A stretch of 48,148 nucleotides of DNA from an uncultured Oscillospiraceae bacterium (GCA_950097245.1 CATNCS010000012.1:1-48148); one strand, 5' to 3'; shown: positions 8,115 through 16,632, numbered from the stretch's first letter. Program-made: numbers and translations. Notes: a model not told the origin generated them from the sequence alone.

Positions 8115-8155
8115 TTGTCCGCATTATGCGGACAAAATTTAGCGCACTAAATTTT
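8115..8155. promoter_or_regulatory. Two overlapping dyads between divergent transporters
   Basis: TTGTCCGCAT and ATGCGGACAA form a perfect ten-base dyad around one T (8115-8135). Overlapping its end, AAAATTTAG and CTAAATTTT form a nine-base dyad around CGCA (8134-8155). Both lie in the 420-base AT-rich region between the metal exporter and AbgT. They look like operator sites; the first has too short a centre to be a good RNA hairpin. Confidence 0.55.
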
Positions 8156-8210
8156 TGTGGAAATTTACGAATAAGCGCTGCCCCGCAAAACATGCCACCG
8201 TCAATTTCCC

Positions 8211-8239
8211 TTGATTTCTCTGGAAATTCATGCTAAGAT
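8211..8239 (+). promoter_or_regulatory. Predicted promoter of the AbgT operon
   Basis: TTGATT (8211-8216) and TAAGAT (8234-8239) are 17 bases apart, giving a leader of about 115 bases before the AbgT start. The dyads at 8115-8155 lie about 60 bases upstream. Confidence 0.65.
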
Positions 8240-8361
8240 AAACAAACATATGTCCCTGTTTGAGGAAAAATGCAGGGAAAGGGGGGCCGCGTTATTCCGG
8301 ATTGTACACCGTAGAAAAACAGATGGACATTACATTTTGAAAGCTTGAAGGAGAGAAATAA

Positions 8362-9951
8362 ATGGCAAAGAATAAAAGCACCCAGAAGGTCAGCGCATAC
8401 AACCGCTGGCTGAACGGCATCGAAGCCGTGGGCAACAAGCTGCCCCACCCCGTCGCCCTGTTCGGAATCTTCTGTCTGTTTATCATTGTTGTTTCCGCCA
8501 TCTGCGCTATGGCGGGAGTGTCCGCCACCGGTAAGCTGATCTCCAACGGCGAGCTGGCGGAGACCACCGTTACCGCCGTCAGCCTGCTGACCAAGGACGG
8601 CCTGGCCTACATCTTCTCCCACGCGGTGAGCAACTTTACCTCCTACGCCCCCCTGGGCATGGTGCTGGTTGCCATGCTGGGCGTGGGCGTGGCTGAGCAG
8701 TCCGGCATGATTAACGCCCTGCTGAAGCAGACCGTGAAGGCCACCCCCAAGTCCCTCATCACCCCCGTGGTGGTCTTCCTGGGCGTTATGTCCAACATCG
8801 CCTCTGACGCGGGCTACGTAGTGCTGATCCCCCTGGGCGCCATGGTCTTCCGGGCCTACGGCCGTCACCCCATGGCCGGCCTGGCCGCCGCCTTCGCCGG
8901 CGTGTCCGGCGGCTTCTCCGCCAACCTGCTGGTGGGCACCACCGACCCCCTGCTGGCCGGCATCACCCAGACCGCTGTGACCATCATCGACCCCAACTAC
9001 CATGTGCAGGTGATGGGCAACTACTGGTTTATGTTTGTCTCCACCTTCCTCATCACCATCGTGGGCACCATCGTCACCGATTTCATCGTGGAGCCCCGGC
9101 TGGAGTCCTTCAGCGGCGAGCTGCTGGGGGAGGAGGACGAGTCCCTCACCACCATCACCGACGCCGAGCGCAAGGGCCTGCGCCGGGCCGGCATCACCGC
9201 CCTGGTCTTTGTGGTCATCGTGGTGGCCTGCTGCATCCCCGCCAACTCCTTCTTCCGGAATGAGAAGGGCGCCCTGCTGGGCCGTCCCGCATCCCCCCTG
9301 ATCGAGGGCATCGTGGTCCTCATCGCCCTGCTGTTCTTCCTGCCCGCCGTGTCCTTCGGCAAGACCGTGGGCACCTTTAAGGACCACCGGGAAATCTGCA
9401 ACGCCTTGGGCAAGTCCATGGCCACCATGGGCTCCTTCCTGGCCCTGGCCTTCGTCTCCTCCCAGTTCATCCAGTACTTCAACTACACCAAGCTGGGCAC
9501 CATCATCGCCCTGAACGGCGCCAACTTCCTGGACTCCATCGACATCGGCCTGATCCCGCTGATGGTCATTTTCGTGCTGTTCTCCGCGTTCATGAACCTG
9601 TTCATGGGCTCCGCCTCCGCCAAGTGGAACATCCTGGCCCCGGTGTTTGTCCCCATGTTCATGCTGCTGGGCTACAGCCCCGAGCTGTCCCAGCTGGCCT
9701 ACCGCATCGGCGACTCCTGCACCAACGTCATCACCCCGCTGATGACCTACTTCGCCGTTATTGTGGTCTTCGCCCAGCGCTACGACAAGAAGGCGGGCAT
9801 CGGCACCATTACCGCCACCATGCTGCCCTACTCCATCGCCTTCCTGATCTTCTGGACCATCCTGCTCATCATCTGGCTGGCGATCTCCCAGGCCACCGGC
9901 GGCTTCCCGCCCATCGGCATCGACACCGGCCTGTTCTACCCCGCCGTCTGA
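8362..9951 (+). CDS. abgT: AbgT-family transporter
   Basis: AbgT proteins are multi-helix inner membrane transporters, first known for p-aminobenzoyl-glutamate uptake; some relatives export sulfonamides. The 529-residue length, the start with NRWLNGIEAVGNKLPHP, the signature SNIASDAGYVVLIPLG and the late FMNLFMGSASAKW and GDSCTNVITPL hairpin regions match the family throughout. The start has GAAGGAG upstream. An M20 peptidase gene follows in the same operon, 63 bases downstream. Together they suggest uptake and cleavage of an amidated amino acid or small peptide-like compound. The actual substrate is inference. Confidence 0.93.
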   Translation: MAKNKSTQKVSAYNRWLNGIEAVGNKLPHPVALFGIFCLFIIVVSAICAMAGVSATGKLISNGELAETTVTAVSLLTKDGLAYIFSHAVSNFTSYAPLGMVLVAMLGVGVAEQSGMINALLKQTVKATPKSLITPVVVFLGVMSNIASDAGYVVLIPLGAMVFRAYGRHPMAGLAAAFAGVSGGFSANLLVGTTDPLLAGITQTAVTIIDPNYHVQVMGNYWFMFVSTFLITIVGTIVTDFIVEPRLESFSGELLGEEDESLTTITDAERKGLRRAGITALVFVVIVVACCIPANSFFRNEKGALLGRPASPLIEGIVVLIALLFFLPAVSFGKTVGTFKDHREICNALGKSMATMGSFLALAFVSSQFIQYFNYTKLGTIIALNGANFLDSIDIGLIPLMVIFVLFSAFMNLFMGSASAKWNILAPVFVPMFMLLGYSPELSQLAYRIGDSCTNVITPLMTYFAVIVVFAQRYDKKAGIGTITATMLPYSIAFLIFWTILLIIWLAISQATGGFPPIGIDTGLFYPAV

Positions 9952-9967
9952 CCTGTTCCATCTGCCC

Positions 9968-9995
9968 AGGGCGGCCCGCCGGCCGCCCTCTTAAA
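9968..9995 (+). terminator. Intercistronic hairpin between abgT and the peptidase
   Basis: AGGGCGGCC pairs with GGCCGCCCT around CGCC, followed by CTTAAATT. The weak U-tract suggests an attenuator or mRNA-stabilising hairpin rather than a full stop. Confidence 0.5.
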
Positions 9996-10014
9996 TTAAA
10001 AGGAGGTTTTTCCT

Positions 10015-11121
10015 ATGATTAACAAGGAACGTCTGCTCAGCACCTTTTTAGACTATGTCCAGATTGACAGCGAGAGCACCCACGAGGGGGCCATGGCCGC
10101 CCGCATTGCCCAGGATCTGAAGGCCATCGGCTGCCAGGTCTATGTGGACAACAGCGGCGAGCAGACCGGCAGCGAGACGGGCAACCTGTACTGCACCCTC
10201 CCCGGCAACGCCGACGGCGAGCCCATTCTCTTCGCCGCCCACATGGACACGGTGGTCCCCGGCGTGGGGGTGAAGCCCGTGATTACCGACGGCGTGATCC
10301 GCAGCAGCGGGGACACCGTTCTGGGGGGCGACGACAAGTCGGGCGTCGTGGCCATCGTGGAGGCCCTGCGCACCATCGTGGAGCAGAACCTGCCCCACCC
10401 CACCATCGAGGCGCTGTTCACCGTCTGTGAGGAGATCGGCCTGCGGGGCTCCCGCCATATGGACTACAGCCGGATCACCGCCAAAAAGGCCGCCGTGCTG
10501 GACAGCAGCGGCGACGCGGGCAAGATCATCGTCTCCGCCCCCGGACAGTATAAGCTGAACGCCGTCGTCGTCGGCCGCCGGGCCCACGCGGGCGTGGCCC
10601 CCGAGGAGGGCATCAGCGCCATCCAGGTGCTGGCCGAGGCCATCTCCAACATGAAGCTGCTGCGCATCGACGAGGAGACCACCGCCAACATCGGCACAAT
10701 TTCCGCCCAGTACGCCACCAATATTGTCCCCGAGCGGGCGGAACTCATCGGCGAGTGCCGCAGCCGCCGGGACGACAAGCTGGAGGCCCAGGGCAAGCAC
10801 ATGATGGACTGCCTCCAGGCCGCCTGCGACAAGTACGGCGCCACCCTGGAGGGGGGCCTGACCCGCGCCTACAGCGCCTACTCCCACGCTGAGGACGACC
10901 CCTTTGTCCAGGAGATTATGGCCGCCTGCCGCAAGGCCGGCCTGGAGCCCTCTCTGGCCGCCAGCGGCGGCGGCAGCGACGCCAACAACATGAGCGCCAA
11001 CGGGCTGAAGGCTCTGGTGCTGGGCACCGGCATGGCCAAGGTCCATACCGTCCAGGAGGAGATCACCGTCAAAAACCTGGAGGACACCGCCGCTCTGGTG
11101 CTGGCAATGGCGGTGAAATAA
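10015..11121 (+). CDS. M20-family metallopeptidase (PepT-like)
   Basis: This is a two-zinc aminopeptidase or amidohydrolase of 368 residues. Metal and catalytic residues are visible: His76 and Asp78 in AAHMDTV, Asp in GGDDKSG, the Glu pair in CEEIGLRG, Asp in VLDSSGD and the final His in KVHTVQEE. A dimerisation lid lies around residues 180-290 (GRRAHAGVAPEEG). The shape is closest to PepT/YqjE-like enzymes, which are shorter than E. coli PepT. It is translated from AAAAGGAGG after the AbgT gene, so it probably processes what that transporter brings in. Substrate could be a peptide, aminoacyl conjugate or aminobenzoyl-glutamate. Confidence 0.9.
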   Translation: MINKERLLSTFLDYVQIDSESTHEGAMAARIAQDLKAIGCQVYVDNSGEQTGSETGNLYCTLPGNADGEPILFAAHMDTVVPGVGVKPVITDGVIRSSGDTVLGGDDKSGVVAIVEALRTIVEQNLPHPTIEALFTVCEEIGLRGSRHMDYSRITAKKAAVLDSSGDAGKIIVSAPGQYKLNAVVVGRRAHAGVAPEEGISAIQVLAEAISNMKLLRIDEETTANIGTISAQYATNIVPERAELIGECRSRRDDKLEAQGKHMMDCLQAACDKYGATLEGGLTRAYSAYSHAEDDPFVQEIMAACRKAGLEPSLAASGGGSDANNMSANGLKALVLGTGMAKVHTVQEEITVKNLEDTAALVLAMAVK

Positions 11122-11160
11122 GGGGGGCCGCCGGAGAAAGGGGAAAATCGTCCGCAAATG

Positions 11161-11328
11161 TTTACAAAAAGTTCATTGCTGTGTCATGATTTAGCCGTAT
11201 TCCTGTTTTATGATGGTACCGTAGTCAAGTGAATGAAATGTATCTCCTTTCTCTCTCCTTTACAACACACAGCAAAACGCCCCGGCCGTAAGGCCGGGGC
11301 GTTTTGCTGCCCGCCGAGGGGACCGGAG
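11161..11328 (+). ncRNA. Candidate small RNA unit 1 of a tandem pair
   Basis: The unit starts with TTTACAAAAAGTTCA, then TGTCATGA and TATGAT (11209-11214). This suggests a transcript from about 11221 to 11312. The RNA would contain a CU-rich stretch (ATCTCCTTTCTC and CTCTCCTTTAC) complementary to ribosome-binding sites. It ends in a perfect 17-pair hairpin with GUAA tetraloop (AGCAAAACGCCCCGGCC arm). It shares block order with unit 2, but the 5' part of the RNA differs. There is no good reading frame with a ribosome site. A bidirectional terminator with leftover promoter is the main alternative. Confidence 0.55.
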
Positions 11329-11496
11329 TTTACAAAAAGTTCACGGCAATGTCATGAAATCGCCGTATTTGTATTTTATCATAACATCGTAGCTAGGCTA
11401 CAACATGTATCTCCCATTTCTCCCTCTCCTTTTACAACACACACAGACAGAACGCCCTGGCCGTAAGGCCGGGGCGTTCTGTCTGACTGCCGAAGA
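11329..11496 (+). ncRNA. Candidate small RNA unit 2 of a tandem pair
   Basis: This is a second copy offset by 168 bases: TTTACAAAAAGTTCA, TGTCATGA, TATCAT (11377-11382) and a predicted transcript from about 11389 to 11482. The CU-rich stretch (ATCTCCCATTTCTC, CTCTCCTTTTAC) and ACAACACACA are kept. The hairpin (AGACAGAACGCCCTGGCC arm, GUAA loop) differs from unit 1 by a compensating A-U to G-C change and one C-G to U-G change, so pairing is conserved. The 5' portion (CTAGGCTACAAC) is unlike unit 1. Confidence 0.55.
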
Positions 11497-11599
11497 CGGT
11501 TCGCCGGGAGAAGGACTGAATTGATTGGGCGCAATCACCAAAAATGAAAATCAAAAATTGTCTAATCGGTAGAATCTTTTTTCAGTCCGCCATTCTGGC

Positions 11600-11628
11600 T
11601 TGACTTCTTTTTCCGGCGACGCTATGAT
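11600..11628 (+). promoter_or_regulatory. Promoter of licT-ptsG
   Basis: TTGACT (11600-11605) and TATGAT (11623-11628) are 17 bases apart, giving a leader of about 120 bases. A TGATTG-GGCG-CAATCA dyad at 11522-11537 lies upstream and could be an operator. The remainder of 11497-11755 shows only a CCGCG/CGCGG hairpin near 11692-11708. Confidence 0.7.
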
Positions 11629-11755
11629 AATTTCACATTTATGTTGGAATGTTACCGGTCCGCCGGGCTTGACCAACTCTGTCTGAGCTTACCCGCGCTT
11701 TTTACGCGGATAGAGGGGCGGGGTTGGTTTGTTTTTTAGGGGGAGGGCGGAGGAT

Positions 11756-12598
11756 TTGCGCATCAAAAAGGTCATCAACAACAACATCCTCTGCGTGGTG
11801 GACGACAGGGGCGGCGAGATGATTGTCACCGGCAGGGGGCTGGGCTTCAAGCGGAAGATCGGCGAGCGGGTGGACCCGGCCCTGTTTGAAAAGACCTACC
11901 ACATGGAGGGCAAGGCGGAGCAGCGCAAGCTGCGGGAGTTGGTGGCCCAGATCCCCATTGAGCACCTGAAGCTGACCCAGGACCTGATTGAATACATCAA
12001 GAGTCAGATATCCACCCCTCTGAACGAGTCCCTGCTCATCACCCTGGCCGACCACATCAGCTTTGCCATCAAGCGCAGGGAGGAGGGCATCGAGTTCACC
12101 AACCCCCTCCAGGGGGCCATTATGAGCTACTACCCCACCGAGTATCACCTGGGCCAGCACTGCCTGCGGGTAATCCGGGAGGAGACCCGCGTGGACCTGA
12201 ACCCCAGCGAGGCGGCCTTTATTACCCTGCACATCGTCAACGCCGAGCTGAACACCAGCATGAGCGTGATGTACGACATCACCAAGCTCATCGAGGGGGC
12301 GCTGGAGGTGGTGGAGTACTTCTACCGGAAATCCTTCGACCGGGAGTCGCTGGACTTCAACCGCTTTGTGGTCCACCTGCGCTACTTCGCACAGCGGCTG
12401 TTCCAGGCCGCCCCCCGGAAGGAGGAGGAGTACGATGCGGACTTTCAGGAGATGATTATCCGCAGCTGCAAACAGCACTACAAATGCGCCCAGTGTATCG
12501 GCGAATACATCGAAAAGGCCTATCAGAAGGAGGTCTCTCCCGAGGAGCTGATATACCTGACCATCCACCTGAAGCGGATCAACCTGGGCAAGAAATAA
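11756..12598 (+). CDS. licT: BglG/LicT-family transcription antiterminator
   Basis: This RNA-binding protein lets transcription read through a leader terminator when its PTS sugar is present. The first 55 residues are the CAT RNA-binding domain (RIKKVINNNI, GRGLGFKRKIGE). PRD1 and PRD2 follow, with regulatory histidines visible in LADHISFAIKR, FITLHIVNAELN and YLTIHLKRINLG. These are phosphorylated by HPr and by EII. The TTG at 11756 is chosen because the protein then starts exactly like LicT and GGGGGAGGG lies upstream; the frame is open further to 11729. At 280 residues the length matches. Its target RAT lies directly after its stop codon, before the EIICBA gene. Confidence 0.93.
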   Translation: MRIKKVINNNILCVVDDRGGEMIVTGRGLGFKRKIGERVDPALFEKTYHMEGKAEQRKLRELVAQIPIEHLKLTQDLIEYIKSQISTPLNESLLITLADHISFAIKRREEGIEFTNPLQGAIMSYYPTEYHLGQHCLRVIREETRVDLNPSEAAFITLHIVNAELNTSMSVMYDITKLIEGALEVVEYFYRKSFDRESLDFNRFVVHLRYFAQRLFQAAPRKEEEYDADFQEMIIRSCKQHYKCAQCIGEYIEKAYQKEVSPEELIYLTIHLKRINLGKK

Positions 12599-12599
12599 C

Positions 12600-12628
12600 G
12601 GGATCGTGACCTTAAGCGGGCGAAACCC
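12600..12628 (+). promoter_or_regulatory. Ribonucleic antiterminator (RAT) for the PTS gene
   Basis: The RNA site runs from GGGATCGTGAC through TTAA to CGGGCGAAACCC, following the RAT plan GGAT-GT-AC, stem, loop, G-GC-AAACC. It ends in the ACCC bases that begin the terminator stem at 12625. Binding of LicT here and terminator formation therefore exclude each other. It starts one base after the licT stop. Confidence 0.85.
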
Positions 12629-12676
12629 GTGCGATGCGTACCAGTGACGTCCGGTGCGCATGGTATGGGTTTTTAT
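12625..12676 (+). terminator. Conditional terminator controlled by the RAT
   Basis: ACCCGTGCGATGCGTACC pairs with GGTGCGCATGGTATGGGT. The stem is 18 positions with G-U pairs and one internal mismatch, the loop is ten bases, and TTTTTATAATTT follows. It shares its first bases with the end of the RAT. Confidence 0.85.
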
Positions 12677-12711
12677 AATTTCAGCCAGACTACAAGCAAG
12701 GAGGACATGTT

Positions 12712-14844
12712 ATGAAGGACAAAATCTTTGGCGTACTGCAGCGGGTGGGCCGCTCGTTCATGCTGCCCATCGCCCTTCTGCCCGTGGCCGGACTGCTGCT
12801 GGGCGTGGGCAGCTCGTTCACCAACCAGACCATGCTGGAGACCTACGGCCTCACCGGCGTGATCTACGAGGGCGGTATTCTCTACACCGTGCTGGACATC
12901 ATGAACCAGTGCGGCAGCGCCGTATTCAACAACCTGGCCCTGCTCTTTGCCATGGGCGTGGCCATCGGCATGGCCAAAAAGGAGAAGGAGGTGGCCGCCC
13001 TGTCCGGCGCCATCGCCTATCTGGTGATGAACACCGCCATCTCCGCCATGATTACCGCCCGGGGCGGCGTGGAGGCCATGGCGGCCAACACCACCACCTC
13101 CACCCTGGGCATCACCACATTGCAGATGGGCGTGTTCGGCGGCATCATCGTGGGCCTGGGGGTGGCCGCCCTCCACAACCGGTTCTACAAGATCCAGCTG
13201 CCCCAGGTGCTCTCCTTCTTCGGCGGCACCCGGTTCGTCCCCATCGTGTGCACCATCGTGTTCGTGGCGGTGGGCATCGCCATGTTCTATGTCTGGCCGG
13301 TGGTCCAGATGGGCATCGCCGCCCTGGGCAGCCTGGTCCTCCGGTCCGGGTATGCCGGCACCTGGATCTACGGCATCCTGGAACGGGCCCTCATCCCCTT
13401 CGGGCTGCACCACGTGTTCTATATGCCCTTCTGGCAGACCGCCATGGGCGGCGCCGCTGTCATCGACGGCGTGACCATCCAGGGGGCCCAGAATATCTTC
13501 TTCGCCGAGCTGGCCTCCAAGTCCACCCAGGTCTTCTCGGTGGAGGCCACCCGCTTTATGGCGGGCAAGTTCCCCTTTATGATCTTCGGCCTGCCCGGCG
13601 CGGCTCTGGCCATGTACAAGGCCGCCAAGCCTGAAAAGCGGAAGGCGGCCGGCGGCCTGCTCATCTCCGCCGCCCTGACGGCTATGCTCACCGGCATCAC
13701 CGAGCCCCTGGAGTTCACCTTCCTCTTCGTCGCTCCCCTGATGTACGCCGTCCACTGCGTCTATGCCGGCCTGTCCTACATGCTGATGCACATCTTCAAC
13801 GTGGGCGTGGGCATGACCTTCTCCGGCGGCATCATCGACCTGACCCTCTTCGGCATCCTCCAGGGCAACGCCAAGACCCACTGGATCTGGGTGCCCATTG
13901 TGGGCGCGGTGTACTTTGTGCTGTACTACTTCACCTTCTACCTGATGATTACCAAAATGAACCTGAAGACCCCCGGCCGGGAGGACGAGGGGGAGGAGAC
14001 CAAGCTCTTCACCCGGTCCGATTTCAAGGCCAAGACCGGCGTGGGCCCCGACGGCTCCGCCCCCGCAGGCGTGTCCGACCCCGTGTCCGCCCTGATTCTC
14101 AAGGGTCTGGGCGGCAAGGCCAACCTGTCCGACGTGGACTGCTGCGCCACCCGCCTCCGTGTCACCGTCATCGACGCGGACAAGGTGTCTGACGCTATGC
14201 TGAAGCAGTCCGGGGCCTCCGGCGTCATCCACAAGGGCAACGGCGTCCAGGTAGTCTACGGGCCCCAGGTGGCGGTAATTAAATCCAACCTGGTGGACTT
14301 TATGGATTCCCCCGAGTCCGACCGGCTGGACAGCGTATCCGCCCCCGCCCCTGCGGCCCCCACCGCCAAGGCCCCCGTGGAGAAGAAGCAGGACGCGGTA
14401 ATGTCCGCCCATATGAACGGCGCCGTGGTCCCCATGGCCGAGGTCCAGGACGAGGCCTTCTCCACCTGCGTGCTGGGGGAGGGCGTGGCCATTGAGCCCT
14501 CTGAGGGCAAGCTGTTCGCCCCCGCCGACGGAGTGGTTGACAACCTCTTCGATACCCACCACGCCATCGGACTGGTCACCGACGACGGCGTGGAGCTGCT
14601 GCTCCACATCGGGATCAACACCGTGGAGCTGGGCGGCAAGCATTTCACCGCCCATGTGGCGGTGGACCAGAAGGTGAAGAAGGGCGACCTGCTCATCTCC
14701 TTCGACATGGAGGCCATCAAGGCGGCGGGTTATCTGCTGACCACCCCCATGATCGTCTGCAACACCGACGACTATCAGAGCATCACCTCCACTGCGGAGG
14801 GCCGGATTGAGGCCGGCGCCCCCCTGCTGGAAATCAAAGGCTGA
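12712..14844 (+). CDS. ptsG: PTS glucose/GlcNAc-family EIICBA transporter
   Basis: This membrane protein takes up and phosphorylates a hexose. Domains in order: EIIC (about residues 1-415, ten or so membrane helices, with ITEPLEFTFLFVAP near the sugar site); EIIB (about 450-520, with the phospho-Cys in VDCCATRLRV); a Pro/Ala linker; and EIIA (about 570-710, with the phospho-His in LLLHIGINTV). The full 710-residue C-B-A order is that of Gram-positive PtsG and NagE-like proteins, so glucose and N-acetylglucosamine are both possible. It has its own AGGAGG site. Expression is controlled by the RAT/terminator switch upstream, read by the LicT-like protein. Phosphate would come from HPr at 3-266. 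Confidence 0.93.
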   Translation: MKDKIFGVLQRVGRSFMLPIALLPVAGLLLGVGSSFTNQTMLETYGLTGVIYEGGILYTVLDIMNQCGSAVFNNLALLFAMGVAIGMAKKEKEVAALSGAIAYLVMNTAISAMITARGGVEAMAANTTTSTLGITTLQMGVFGGIIVGLGVAALHNRFYKIQLPQVLSFFGGTRFVPIVCTIVFVAVGIAMFYVWPVVQMGIAALGSLVLRSGYAGTWIYGILERALIPFGLHHVFYMPFWQTAMGGAAVIDGVTIQGAQNIFFAELASKSTQVFSVEATRFMAGKFPFMIFGLPGAALAMYKAAKPEKRKAAGGLLISAALTAMLTGITEPLEFTFLFVAPLMYAVHCVYAGLSYMLMHIFNVGVGMTFSGGIIDLTLFGILQGNAKTHWIWVPIVGAVYFVLYYFTFYLMITKMNLKTPGREDEGEETKLFTRSDFKAKTGVGPDGSAPAGVSDPVSALILKGLGGKANLSDVDCCATRLRVTVIDADKVSDAMLKQSGASGVIHKGNGVQVVYGPQVAVIKSNLVDFMDSPESDRLDSVSAPAPAAPTAKAPVEKKQDAVMSAHMNGAVVPMAEVQDEAFSTCVLGEGVAIEPSEGKLFAPADGVVDNLFDTHHAIGLVTDDGVELLLHIGINTVELGGKHFTAHVAVDQKVKKGDLLISFDMEAIKAAGYLLTTPMIVCNTDDYQSITSTAEGRIEAGAPLLEIKG

Positions 14845-14865
14845 TTTTCCGGAGATTGAGGCATA

Positions 14866-14899
14866 AAGCCGGCCCCGCCTGAGAAGGCGGGGCCGGCTT
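14866..14899. terminator. Bidirectional terminator
   Basis: AAGCCGGCCCCGCC pairs perfectly with GGCGGGGCCGGCTT around TGAGAA. It separates the convergent ptsG and UPF0210 genes. Confidence 0.85.
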
Positions 14900-14909
14900 G
14901 CGCTGATAT

Positions 14910-16268
14910 TCAGTTCTTCAGGCTCTGCATGGGGGCGGGGATGCGGCCCCCCCGGTCCACAAACTCCTTGGCGGAGAAGGGGTGCACCGGCTGGACGGGG
15001 GCGGAGCCCAGCAGCCCGCCGAACTCCACCGTGTCCCCCACCTTGCAGCCGGGGGCGGGAATGATGCGCACGGCGGTGGTCTTGGAGTTGACCATGCCGA
15101 TGGCCGCCTCGTCGGCGATGATGGCGGAGATGGTCTCTGCGGGGGTGTCGCCGGGGACGGCGATCATGTCCAGCCCCACGGAGCAGACGCAGGTCATGGC
15201 CTCCAGCTTGTCCAGGGTGAGGGCCCCGGACCGGGCGGCGGCGATCATGCCCTCGTCCTCGCTGACGGGGATAAAGGCCCCGGACAGCCCGCCCACAGCG
15301 GAGGAGGCCATCACGCCCCCCTTCTTCACCGCATCGTTGAGCAGGGCCAGGGCGGCGGTGGTGCCGTGGGTGCCGCACACCTCCAGGCCCATCTCCTCTA
15401 AAATACGGGCCACGCTGTCTCCCACGGCGGGGGTGGGGGCCAGGGACAGGTCCACAATGCCAAAAGGGGTGTCCAGCCGGCGGCTGGCCTCCTGGGCCAC
15501 CAGCTGGCCCATGCGGGTGATACGGAAGGCGGTCTTCTTCACCGTCTCGGCCACCACATCGAAGGGCTGTCCCTTCACGTCCTGGAGGGCGTGGTACACC
15601 ACGCCGGGGCCGGAGACCCCCACGTTGATGACCCGCTCGGGCTCACCCACTCCGTGGAAGGCCCCGGCCATAAAGGGGTTGTCCTCCACGGCGTTGCAGA
15701 ACACCACCAGCTTGGCGCAGCCGAAGCCGCCCTTGTCGGCGGTTTTCTCCGCCAGCTCCTTGATGGTGCGGCCCATGAGGGCCACCGCGTCCATGTCGAT
15801 GCCCGCCTTGGTGGAGCCCACGTTCACCGAGGAGCAGACCACGTCGGTGACGGCCAGGGCCTCGGGGATGGAATTGATGAGGATGCGGTCGGCGTCCGTC
15901 ATCCCCTTCTGCACCAGGGCGGAGAAGCCGCCGATAAAGTTGACGCCGGTGGTCTTGGCCGCCCGGTCCAGGGCCTGGGCGAAGGGGACATAGCTGTCCG
16001 TCTCCGCGGCGGCCCCCACCAGGGCGATGGGGGTGACCGAGATGCGCTTGTTGACAATGGGGATGCCGAACTCCTTCTCAATGGCCTGGCCGGTGGCCAC
16101 CAGCTTTTCGGCGTAGCGGGTAATTTTATCATACACCTTGTCACAGGCGATTTTGATATCGCTGTGGGCGCAGGACAGCAGGGAGATGCCCATGGTGATG
16201 GTGCGCACATCCAGGTGCTGCTGGTCGATCATCTGGATGGTCTGCATAATTTCGTGTTGGTTGAGCAC
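14910..16268 (-). CDS. UPF0210 (PFL-like) family protein
   Basis: This is a 452-residue soluble protein of the UPF0210/DUF711 family, distantly related to glycyl-radical enzyme folds but without a known reaction. It begins [13 protein letters not shown] and shows the family stretches [33 protein letters not shown] and [15 protein letters not shown]. The GTG at 16268 has AAGGAGG eight bases upstream. The reading frame stays open far upstream, but that part overlaps the ACT-domain gene and is not coding. It is almost always paired with the small ACT protein encoded just upstream, here with a paired-hairpin repeat between them. The role is probably regulatory or amino-acid linked (inference). 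Confidence 0.92.
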   Translation of the reverse strand: MLNQHEIMQTIQMIDQQHLDVRTITMGISLLSCAHSDIKIACDKVYDKITRYAEKLVATGQAIEKEFGIPIVNKRISVTPIALVGAAAETDSYVPFAQALDRAAKTTGVNFIGGFSALVQKGMTDADRILINSIPEALAVTDVVCSSVNVGSTKAGIDMDAVALMGRTIKELAEKTADKGGFGCAKLVVFCNAVEDNPFMAGAFHGVGEPERVINVGVSGPGVVYHALQDVKGQPFDVVAETVKKTAFRITRMGQLVAQEASRRLDTPFGIVDLSLAPTPAVGDSVARILEEMGLEVCGTHGTTAALALLNDAVKKGGVMASSAVGGLSGAFIPVSEDEGMIAAARSGALTLDKLEAMTCVCSVGLDMIAVPGDTPAETISAIIADEAAIGMVNSKTTAVRIIPAPGCKVGDTVEFGGLLGSAPVQPVHPFSAKEFVDRGGRIPAPMQSLKN

Positions 16269-16284
16269 TGATGTTGCCTCCTTC

Positions 16285-16357
16285 GTAGGGGCGCACATTG
16301 TGCGCCCGTCCTTTCGGGGTCGTCCAAGTATCGCGGGCGCACAATGTGCGCCCCTAC
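16285..16357. repeat. Paired-hairpin element, copy 3
   Basis: GTAGGGGC and GCCCCTAC ends enclose two hairpins. Both have GCGCACA/TGTGCGC arms around two-to-four-base loops. It lies between the ACT-domain gene and the UPF0210 gene, inside their operon. Confidence 0.87.
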
Positions 16358-16362
16358 ATATT

Positions 16363-16632
16363 TCAAATCCGATGCATGGCGTTAAAGATGTCCTCCCGCT
16401 GGATGCGGATGGACAGCTCCTGCTCCTTGCCGGCCTGTTCCAGGATGTCGGCCATCTCTCCGATGGACTGCTCACAGGCAGCGGTGTCCACCAGCATGAC
16501 CATGGTAAAGAACTCCTGCAAAACGGTCTGGGTGATGTCCAGGATGTTGATGTTGTGCTTGGCCAGCAGGGAGCACACGGCGGCGGTGATGCCCACCCGG
16601 TCCTTGCCGATGACGGTAACAATGGCTTTCAT
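16363..16632 (-). CDS. ACT-domain protein, UPF0237 family
   Basis: This 89-residue protein is a single ACT ligand-binding domain. It starts [15 protein letters not shown] and includes [13 protein letters not shown], the typical second half of an ACT fold that binds amino acids. The ATG at 16632 is preceded by AAAGGAATT; twelve residues of open frame upstream are dropped. It precedes UPF0210 in the same direction, the usual pairing, so it probably senses a small molecule for that protein. Confidence 0.9.
   Translation of the reverse strand: MKAIVTVIGKDRVGITAAVCSLLAKHNINILDITQTVLQEFFTMVMLVDTAACEQSIGEMADILEQAGKEQELSIRIQREDIFNAMHRI

Noticed and set aside
7984-8193. 69-codon frame on the minus strand in the exporter/AbgT gap
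   Set aside because: It lacks a ribosome site, overlaps the predicted exporter promoter and dyads, and shows no recognisable protein. The region is better explained as regulatory DNA.
11233-11466. 77-codon plus-strand frame across the tandem units
   Set aside because: It reads through the first hairpin and into the second unit, has no ribosome site, and the compensating changes point to RNA structure instead.
11161-11496. CRISPR-like tandem repeat
   Set aside because: There are only two long units with internal promoter-like and hairpin blocks. No short regular repeat-spacer pattern and no cas genes are present.
12673-15378. Very long open frame on the minus strand opposite ptsG (about 900 codons)
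   Set aside because: It runs opposite a gene with complete EIIC, EIIB and EIIA motifs. Its Gly/His/Arg-rich sequence is what GC-rich codon use produces on the opposite strand. There is no domain and no ribosome site.
16363-16622. N-terminal extension of UPF0210 by about 118 residues
   Set aside because: The extension overlaps the ACT-domain gene in another frame and crosses repeat copy 3. The GTG at 16268 has a proper ribosome site and gives the normal family length.
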